Assembly: GCA_023409615.1 (NCBI GenBank)
Contig: JAEYRF010000131.1
Span: 1 to 12,226 of the forward strand
DNA from: Bacillota bacterium
GTDB lineage: Bacteria > Bacillota > Clostridia > Acetivibrionales > DTU013
Direction of reading: 5' to 3'
DNA: 12,226 bases
Made by a program: the position numbers and the translations under genes. Within the stretch, counting starts at the first letter, position 1; each line of letters opens with the position of its first letter. The notes beneath the pieces are model-generated. The model was not told the origin of the DNA and ran no database searches. It worked only from the letters and a program-made list of their open reading frames with translations. This document shows, one piece after another, positions 6,755-12,226 of the stretch.

Positions 6755-7825
6755 ATGTCAAAGGAAAATGGAATGTTCTATGCACCAAAAGGTAAACCTA
6801 AAAAAGTATGTAAAGAAGGCGAGTTTGTATTTAGTGCAATGCATCTTGATCACGGGCACATTTATGGTATGAGCAATGGCCTGATCGAGGCCGGAGCACA
6901 GTTGAAATGGGTATATGATCCCGATCTGCAAAGAGTCAAGAATTTCTGTGAGCATTTTCCACAGGTAAAAGTGGCTCGAAGTGAGGAAGAGGTCTTAAAT
7001 GATAAATCCGTCTGTTTGGTAGCCGGAGCGGCAATCACATCTGAACGGTGTGCTCTAGGATTGCGTGTGATGGAGGCCGGTAAGGATTATTTTACAGATA
7101 AAGCGCCGCTAACTACCCTTGAACAGCTTGCACAGGCTAAGGCGGCAGTTGCGCAAACGGGAAGGAAATATGCTGTGTACTACAGTGAACGTCTTCACGT
7201 TGAAAGCGCGGTATTTGCAGGCCAACTGATTGACGAGGGCGCGATCGGAAGAGTATTGCAGGTGATTGGAATGGGACCTCACCGTTTGGGTAAGGGAAGA
7301 CCCGCATGGTTTTACGAAAAGGAGAAATTCGGAGGTATTCTTTGCGATATAGGCAGCCACCAGATAGAGCAATTTCTTTGCTATACGGGTGCGAAGGATG
7401 CTACAGTACAGCTTGCCAGAGTTGCCAATTACAATAATAAGGAATATGCGAGCTTCGAAGATTTCGGAGATGCCTCTCTTGTGGCAGATAACGGAGCGAC
7501 AGGCTATTTCAGGGTTGACTGGTTTACCCCTGACGCACTTGAAACATGGGGTGACGGAAGGCTCTTCATCCTGGGTACAGAAGGATACATTGAGTTGAGA
7601 AAATACATCGATATTGGTCGTGATTCTGTCGGAGACCAGGTTTATATCGCAAACGGCGAAAAAACCTGCCATATTCCTGTGAAGGGGAAAGTTGGGTACC
7701 CTTATTTTGGGGATCTGATACTGGATTGCCTGAACAGGACTGAAAATGCCATGACACAGGAGCATGCATTCAAGGCGGCTGAACTGTGCGTCAGGGCTGA
7801 GATTGAGGCCGTCAGGATTGAATGA
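6755..7825 (+). CDS. Divergent Gfo/Idh/MocA-like oxidoreductase B
   Basis: A 356-residue protein with the overall Gfo/Idh/MocA layout but altered key motifs. The glycine-rich Rossmann loop is replaced by FSAMHLDHGHIYGMSNGLIEAGAQL (residues 26-50), with several His. The EKP motif reads DKAP at 115-118. The later block is FGGILCDIGSHQIEQFL (192-208), keeping a Gly-Gly and a His (H202) where the family has its catalytic His. Such variants do occur in the superfamily, so it may still bind NAD(P), or it may use it differently; this cannot be settled from sequence. The start ATG at 6755 follows a perfect AGGAGG. It lies 93 bases after gene A and ends 21 bases before the uxuA start, so it belongs to the same operon. 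Confidence 0.85.
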   Translation: MSKENGMFYAPKGKPKKVCKEGEFVFSAMHLDHGHIYGMSNGLIEAGAQLKWVYDPDLQRVKNFCEHFPQVKVARSEEEVLNDKSVCLVAGAAITSERCALGLRVMEAGKDYFTDKAPLTTLEQLAQAKAAVAQTGRKYAVYYSERLHVESAVFAGQLIDEGAIGRVLQVIGMGPHRLGKGRPAWFYEKEKFGGILCDIGSHQIEQFLCYTGAKDATVQLARVANYNNKEYASFEDFGDASLVADNGATGYFRVDWFTPDALETWGDGRLFILGTEGYIELRKYIDIGRDSVGDQVYIANGEKTCHIPVKGKVGYPYFGDLILDCLNRTENAMTQEHAFKAAELCVRAEIEAVRIE

Positions 7826-7846
7826 TTGAAGATAGGAGAAGCTGAT

Positions 7847-8923
7847 ATGAAAATGACATTTAGATGGTTCAACGAAAATGATGACAGTGTTACGTTGGAG
7901 CAAATTCGGCAAATCCCCGGCGTTTCAGGGGTGGTTGGGACATTGGCTGACATACCGGCCGGTGAAGTCTGGCCTGTCGATAGGATAGTGGAGTATAAAA
8001 AAAATATAACTAACCATGGGCTTGAGCTGGAAGTAATCGAAAGTGTTAATATTCACGAGGATATCAAGCTCGGGCTTCCATCAAGGGATAAGTACATAAA
8101 GAACTATATTCAAACCATAAAAAATCTCGGTGAAGCAGGTATCAAGGTAATTTGCTATAATTTTATGCCTGTTTTCGACTGGCTCAGAACAGACCTGGCC
8201 AAAGAACTTCCGGACGGCTCAAATGTTATGTATTATAATAATGATGAAATAGAAGCTTCCGATCCGGTGCAGCTGGTTGAGAATTTTGGAAGCAGCTCGA
8301 ACGGCTTCTCTCTGCCGGGGTGGGAGCCGGAAAGACTGAAAGAATTAAAAACAGTACTTGAACAGTATAAAGATATTGATGAAAATCAACTGTTTGAAAA
8401 TCTGAAATATTTTTTGGAGCAGATCATACCAATCTGTGAAAAGTTTGATGTAAAAATGGCTATACATCCAGACGATCCGCCATGGAGTGTATTCGGATTG
8501 CCGAGGATAGTGACAGGAAGAGATAACCTGGACAGACTTGTAAAGCTGGTTGACAGCCGGTATAACGGGCTGACGCTTTGCAGTGGTTCACTTGGGTCTA
8601 ATCCGCAAAACAACATCCCCGAGATTGTCAGACACTTTGGGGCAATGGGGAGAATACACTTTGCACATATGCGTAATATAAAGTTTATCGGTGAAAGGAA
8701 TTTCCATGAGACCTCGCATCTGTCCTCCGATGGCTCTTATGATATGTTTGAAATTATGAAGGCTTATCATGACGTAGGCTTCGACGGGTATATGCGGCCG
8801 GACCACGGCCGTATGATCTGGAACGAAAAAGCCAGACCGGGGTACGGCCTATATGACAGAGCCCTTGGTATCGCATACCTGAACGGTTTATGGGAAGCAA
8901 TTGAAAAAATGACAGGAAAATGA
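7847..8923 (+). CDS. uxuA: Mannonate dehydratase
   Basis: A 358-residue TIM-barrel enzyme that dehydrates D-mannonate to 2-keto-3-deoxy-D-gluconate in the hexuronate pathway. The start MKMTFRWFNENDDSVTLEQIRQIPGVSGVVG is typical of UxuA. Other family landmarks are CYNFMPVFDWLRTDL (about 103-117), IHPDDPPWSVFGLPRIV (206-222), LCSGSLGSNPQN (244-255), RIHFAHMRN (269-277) and GYMRPDHGRMIW (314-325). The probable divalent-metal ligands His207, Cys245, His274 and Asp319 are all present, so it should be active. The ATG at 7847 follows AGGAGA; a TTG seven codons upstream, joined to the preceding stop, lacks a ribosome binding site. Coupling to the genes before and after (21- and 10-base gaps) shows one operon. 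No other classical uronate gene lies in the window. Confidence 0.95.
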   Translation: MKMTFRWFNENDDSVTLEQIRQIPGVSGVVGTLADIPAGEVWPVDRIVEYKKNITNHGLELEVIESVNIHEDIKLGLPSRDKYIKNYIQTIKNLGEAGIKVICYNFMPVFDWLRTDLAKELPDGSNVMYYNNDEIEASDPVQLVENFGSSSNGFSLPGWEPERLKELKTVLEQYKDIDENQLFENLKYFLEQIIPICEKFDVKMAIHPDDPPWSVFGLPRIVTGRDNLDRLVKLVDSRYNGLTLCSGSLGSNPQNNIPEIVRHFGAMGRIHFAHMRNIKFIGERNFHETSHLSSDGSYDMFEIMKAYHDVGFDGYMRPDHGRMIWNEKARPGYGLYDRALGIAYLNGLWEAIEKMTGK

Positions 8924-8933
8924 GGCTGGAAAT

Positions 8934-9944
8934 ATGAAAAAAATTAATTGTGCAATCATAGGCTGCGGCAGGATATTTTCAACCCATGCAGATGCAATAT
9001 TAAAATGTTCTGATGCGACTCTTTACGCAGTCTGCGACAATGATAGAAAAAGGGCAACAGACGCTGCGGAAAAATACCATTGTAAAGCGTATTTCGATTA
9101 TAAAGAAGTGTTGAGGGACAGCCTCATTGATTCTGTACATATATGCACGCCTCATTATCTGCATGCGAATATGTCCATCGAAGCCATGCAATCGGGAAAA
9201 CATGTGCTGACTGAAAAGCCGATGGCTATATCGGTGTACGACGCACAGGAAATGATCAGGGTGTCGGAAGATACAGGTAAAGTGCTCGGTGTCTGTTTCC
9301 AGAACCGGTATAACACAACATCGATACGTGTCAAAGAGGTTCTTGATTCAGGCAGGGCCGGAAAAGTTCTCGGCGGAAAAGCCTTTATGACTTGGAACAG
9401 GGGGAAAGACTACTATGCATCCGATGCATGGCGTGGCACCTGGGCACAAGAAGGGGGAGGGGTCCTGATCAATCAGGCAATTCATACGCTTGATCTGCTT
9501 CAATGGTTTATTGGTGATGTGGAAAATATTAAAGGGTCAATAGACACCCGGCTGCTTGGGGATGTGATAGAAGTGGAGGATACCGCGGAAGCAACGATTA
9601 TATTCAGCAATGGTGCGAAGGTTCTTTTCTTTGCATCCAACAACTACTGTACTGATACGCCGGTTAGCATAGAAATTGTCTGTGAGAACGCGGTCATGAA
9701 AATAGATGACGAATTGACGATAAAATACAAAACCGGAGAAATCGAAACTATTATTAATTCCGATCAGGCTACCGGAGAAAAAAGCTATTGGGGAAGTAGC
9801 CATAAAGCGCTCATTGAAGAATTTTATCGCAATATTGGAAATGGTATTGGGGCCCGGATAGATGGTAAACAAGGCATTCCAGCCTTGAAAATGATTCAGG
9901 CCATTTATGCTGCTTCTAATTCGGTTGTGACACAATCACATTAA
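8934..9944 (+). CDS. Gfo/Idh/MocA family oxidoreductase C
   Basis: A 336-residue NAD(P)-dependent oxidoreductase with the standard family layout. The Rossmann loop is CAIIGCGRIFSTHA (residues 6-19), followed by VHICTPHYLHA (68-78), TEKPMA (93-98), and the catalytic block WRGTWAQEGGGVLINQAIHTLDLLQWFIG with His184 and Asp187. It resembles gene A in this block and in overall order, but is shorter at the C-terminus. It follows uxuA after 10 bases and has only a weak ribosome binding site (GAGGCTGGA), suggesting translational coupling. It could be a stand-in for fructuronate reductase (UxuB), feeding mannonate to UxuA, or could act on another oxidised sugar; this is inference. No clear terminator follows. 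Confidence 0.92.
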   Translation: MKKINCAIIGCGRIFSTHADAILKCSDATLYAVCDNDRKRATDAAEKYHCKAYFDYKEVLRDSLIDSVHICTPHYLHANMSIEAMQSGKHVLTEKPMAISVYDAQEMIRVSEDTGKVLGVCFQNRYNTTSIRVKEVLDSGRAGKVLGGKAFMTWNRGKDYYASDAWRGTWAQEGGGVLINQAIHTLDLLQWFIGDVENIKGSIDTRLLGDVIEVEDTAEATIIFSNGAKVLFFASNNYCTDTPVSIEIVCENAVMKIDDELTIKYKTGEIETIINSDQATGEKSYWGSSHKALIEEFYRNIGNGIGARIDGKQGIPALKMIQAIYAASNSVVTQSH

Positions 9945-9981
9945 ATCAACAAATGCCGCCAAGGGATTATTTGTAGAAAAC

Positions 9982-10009
9982 TTGACACTTGTTTATTATG
10001 TTATTTAAT
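9982..10009 (+). promoter_or_regulatory. Probable promoter of the acyl-CoA synthetase-like gene
   Basis: A perfect TTGACA (9982-9987) is followed after 16 bases by TTTAAT (10004-10009), one mismatch from TATAAT. Transcription would start near 10016, leaving a leader of about 190 bases before the start codon at 10210. Confidence 0.6.
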
Positions 10010-10097
10010 TTTACAGTAACAACTTCCAGGTTTTTATGATAAGATAAGTGGCAGGACAATATAATATAACGCGGCAATTATTTCTCCCGAACTCGTT

Positions 10098-10131
10098 CTC
10101 GCTTTCTTGAGCATGGTTGTTTAAGAGCGAG
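10098..10131 (+). other. Hairpin in the leader of the acyl-CoA synthetase-like gene
   Basis: CTCGCT (10098-10103) pairs perfectly with AGCGAG (10126-10131). Three more pairs are possible after a 2-base bulge (CTT with AAG), leaving a 14-base loop. No U-run follows, so it is not an ordinary terminator. I recognise no known riboswitch in this leader. Confidence 0.35.
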
Positions 10132-10209
10132 GGACACTTGCTGCTTGTCTAATTGAAGTAATTGCAAGGGATTAAGCCTGTATAACATGACGATAAGTGA
10201 GGTACCATC

Positions 10210-11925
10210 ATGGCAAAAGGAAATTATCCATTGTATGAAACGACCGTCTTTGAAGATTTCAGGATCATGACGGAAAATGTGGCAAAGAAATACCCCGATA
10301 GGATCGCATTGTCTTATAAAAACAACCCTAAAGATACTCACACAGTTAAAGTAACCTACGCACAGGTCAGAGACTATATCCGGGATATGGGGACGGAACT
10401 GATTTCATTGAGCTGCAGGGATAAGCACATTGCTCTGATCGGTGAGAGCTCCTTCAACTGGGTCTGTTCATACTTCTGTCTGATGTCCATTGGCTCCGTA
10501 GTTGTGCCTATCGACAAGGATCTCACTAAAGATGAGATTACCGGCATTCTGAATACTGCTGAATGTGAATTCATTTTTTACAGCCCGCACATAGAAGCTA
10601 AGATAGAGGAACTCAGGGATAATGTCCCGACATTGAAAACCCTTATCTGTATGGGTGATGGTAATACGGAGAGGGCGCTTAAGCTTTCAGACATTGTTGC
10701 CAAAGGCGGCGAACGGTTTGCTAACGGAGATAATTCTTACTACGACTACGAAATCGATACTGAGCGGCTAGCCACAATTGTCTTTACTTCGGGCACTACA
10801 GGAAAAGGCAAAGGTGTTATGCTCTCACAGAAGAACATTGTCACAGATATGACACAGGGCATGTACCTGTTCAACATCACTCCTAAAACGCTGAACGTGT
10901 TGCCTCCTCACCACACCTTTGGTTCTACCGTGAACTTCGTGGGTCATTTTGCACAAGGCTCTGAGATTTATATTTCCAGTGGTCTCAAACACATCGCAAA
11001 TGAAATGAAGGAGCAGCAGCCGTCACATCTGGTTTTGGTTCCTCTGTTTGTGGATACATTGTATAAAAAAATCTGGGCCGGTGCTGAAAAGAGCGGAAAG
11101 GCACAGACTCTGCGTACTATGATGAAAATCAGTAATAGCTTGCGCAAATTTGGCATTGATTTGAGACGTGTCTTTTTCAAGAGTGTACTGGCATCATTCG
11201 GCGGGAAGCTTGAGATGATCATTTGCGGTGGCGCCGCGCTAAATCAGGACATAATTAGCACCTTTGACTCTCTCGGCATCACTATTCTCAACGGCTACGG
11301 CATTACTGAGTGTTCGCCTCTAATCTCCTGCAACCGGAACAAGTATCAGAAGAAAGGCAGCGTGGGTACGCCGATCATCGGGGAGTTGGTAAAAATCAAG
11401 GATCCGGATGAAAACGGTGAGGGGGAGATATGTGTCAAGGGCCCCAATGTTATGCTTGGCTACTATAAAGACCCGGAAGCGACCGCCAGAGTATTTGATG
11501 AGGACGGCTTTTTCAGGACAGGCGACTATGGTAAATTAGACGAAGAAGGTTGGATTTATATTACCGGAAGACTGAAGAACATAATTATATTAAGCAATGG
11601 AAAAAACGTATACCCCGAAGAGGTCGAAAACGAGATATCAAGAATCTTTGGAGTGTCTGAGTCCGTTGTATATGCGGGCGAAAGTGAAATCAACAAAAAC
11701 ATAGACAAGGAAGTAATTGTTGCAGAAATATTTCCAGACTATGAAGCTCTGAAGGTGAGAGGGATTGAGGATGTGAAGGCCTATTTCGACGACGAGATCA
11801 AAAAGGTCAACAACAGAATGACATCTTATAAAGCAGTAAAAATGGTTAAAATACGTGAAGATGAGTTTCAGAAGAACACCTCCAGAAAAATTCTTCGCTT
11901 TGCAATTGATAAAAATATAGACTAG
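10210..11925 (+). CDS. AMP-forming acyl-CoA synthetase-like enzyme (AMP-binding family)
   Basis: A 571-residue member of the adenylate-forming enzyme family, most like long-chain fatty acid-CoA ligases. It would activate a carboxylic acid with ATP to an acyl-AMP and then transfer it to CoA or another thiol. The ATP loop FTSGTTGKGKGVM is at residues 192-204, NGYGITECSP at 361-370, RTGDYGKLDEEGW at 436-448, and the hinge region TGRLKNIIILSNGKNVYPEEVE at 452-473. The C-terminal catalytic Lys is probably Lys560 in NTSRKILR, where many relatives have SSGK. All core motifs are present. There is no signal peptide or carrier domain. The ATG at 10210 follows GTGAGGT. It has its own promoter and terminator, so it is probably separate from the uxuA operon. 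Chain-length preference cannot be told. Confidence 0.9.
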   Translation: MAKGNYPLYETTVFEDFRIMTENVAKKYPDRIALSYKNNPKDTHTVKVTYAQVRDYIRDMGTELISLSCRDKHIALIGESSFNWVCSYFCLMSIGSVVVPIDKDLTKDEITGILNTAECEFIFYSPHIEAKIEELRDNVPTLKTLICMGDGNTERALKLSDIVAKGGERFANGDNSYYDYEIDTERLATIVFTSGTTGKGKGVMLSQKNIVTDMTQGMYLFNITPKTLNVLPPHHTFGSTVNFVGHFAQGSEIYISSGLKHIANEMKEQQPSHLVLVPLFVDTLYKKIWAGAEKSGKAQTLRTMMKISNSLRKFGIDLRRVFFKSVLASFGGKLEMIICGGAALNQDIISTFDSLGITILNGYGITECSPLISCNRNKYQKKGSVGTPIIGELVKIKDPDENGEGEICVKGPNVMLGYYKDPEATARVFDEDGFFRTGDYGKLDEEGWIYITGRLKNIIILSNGKNVYPEEVENEISRIFGVSESVVYAGESEINKNIDKEVIVAEIFPDYEALKVRGIEDVKAYFDDEIKKVNNRMTSYKAVKMVKIREDEFQKNTSRKILRFAIDKNID

Positions 11926-11946
11926 AAAATTGCCCCCCAAATCAAT

Positions 11947-11975
11947 GGCCGTGGTGAACACCGTGGCCTTTTTTT
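11947..11975 (+). terminator. Terminator of the acyl-CoA synthetase-like gene
   Basis: GGCCGTGGTG (11947-11956) pairs with CACCGTGGCC (11959-11968), with two wobble pairs in a stem of nine to ten pairs, followed by a run of seven T. It lies 21 bases after the stop codon. Confidence 0.88.
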
Positions 11976-11984
11976 GTGGGATGC

Positions 11985-12017
11985 CATATCATAACAAAAT
12001 GATTTAGAGATGATATG
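11985..12017. promoter_or_regulatory. 8-bp inverted repeat upstream of the aldo/keto reductase
   Basis: CATATCAT (11985-11992) and ATGATATG (12010-12017) are perfect inverted copies with 17 bases between. It lies just upstream of AT-rich promoter-like sequence (TAAAATACTATAGAAT, 12023-12038) and 58 bases before the start codon. It is a candidate operator. Confidence 0.45.
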
Positions 12018-12074
12018 TGGGGTAAAATACTATAGAATCGAAACAACAAAAAAGTTAATCCGGAGGTGTTCAAA

Positions 12075-12226
12075 ATGGCCTACAACCCAGATACACAAAG
12101 ATATTCAGAGATGAAGTACACCCGATGCGGCAAGAGCGGACTGAAGCTGCCGGCGATTTCCCTTGGACTATGGCACAATTTTGGGGGAATGGATCTGTAT
12201 GAAAATGGCAGAGCCATCGTCAGACG
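12075..12226 (+). CDS. Aldo/keto reductase, YghZ type (3' end outside window)
   Basis: The first 50 residues are visible: MAYNPDTQRYSEMKYTRCGKSGLKLPAISLGLWHNFGG and onward. This opening (Y-x-R-CGKSGLKLPAISLGLWHNFG) is typical of the YghZ/GpR group of aldo/keto reductases. That group reduces aldehydes such as L-glyceraldehyde 3-phosphate or methylglyoxal with NADPH in an (alpha/beta)8 barrel. Catalytic residues lie beyond the window. The ATG at 12075 follows a strong GGAGGTG. An inverted repeat upstream suggests separate regulation, and a terminator isolates it from the preceding gene. Confidence 0.9.
   Translation, partial: MAYNPDTQRYSEMKYTRCGKSGLKLPAISLGLWHNFGGMDLYENGRAIVR

Noticed and set aside
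7109..7912. Long minus-strand open frame (267 codons) opposite genes B and uxuA
   Set aside because: It is antisense to two well-supported genes, has no ribosome binding site or recognisable domain, and has the composition of a shadow frame.
9537..9935. Minus-strand open frame of 132 codons opposite oxidoreductase C
   Set aside because: Antisense to a clear Gfo/Idh/MocA gene, with no family resemblance and no start signals.

Overview
The window looks like part of a chromosome of an anaerobic or gut/soil Clostridia-type member of the Bacillota. The signs are moderate-to-low GC with AT-rich intergenic DNA, strong GGAGG-type ribosome binding sites, and protein families common in Lachnospiraceae and relatives. 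The species cannot be named from the sequence alone. No mobile element, CRISPR array, rRNA or phage gene is visible.

Left part (1-4057). A protein cut by the left edge and not recognised ends at 509. It converges on an alpha/beta hydrolase (minus strand) across a bidirectional terminator. A YhhN-family membrane protein then converges on a small Dabb-domain protein, and a major facilitator transporter follows. These look like independent single-gene units.

Middle (4116-4395). A strong sigma-A type promoter drives a tRNA-Glu(UUC) and tRNA-Asp(GUC) pair that ends at a clear terminator. Just beyond it, on the opposite strand and touching the stop codon of the next gene, is a short sequence resembling the 3' part of a class II tRNA. 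It may be a recombination scar.

Core locus (4438-9944). An AraC-family regulator (minus strand) is divergent from a four-gene operon: Gfo/Idh/MocA oxidoreductase A, a divergent Gfo/Idh/MocA-like protein B, mannonate dehydratase UxuA, and Gfo/Idh/MocA oxidoreductase C. UxuA makes 2-keto-3-deoxy-D-gluconate from D-mannonate, so the operon most likely handles sugar acids or oxidised sugars. The usual uronate partners are absent here: isomerase UxaC, mannitol-dehydrogenase-type UxuB, KDG kinase, aldolase and a transporter. My working hypothesis is that one or more of the oxidoreductases supplies mannonate, or prepares an unusual substrate, under control of the AraC protein. A perfect 7-bp inverted repeat sits directly before the first ribosome binding site and is a candidate control site. 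This locus is the most interesting part of the window.

Right part (9982-12226). An AMP-forming acyl-CoA synthetase-like gene has its own promoter, a 190-base leader and a terminator. It is followed by the start of an aldo/keto reductase of the YghZ type, cut by the right edge, with an inverted repeat in its upstream region. No stretch longer than 300 bases lacks a gene.
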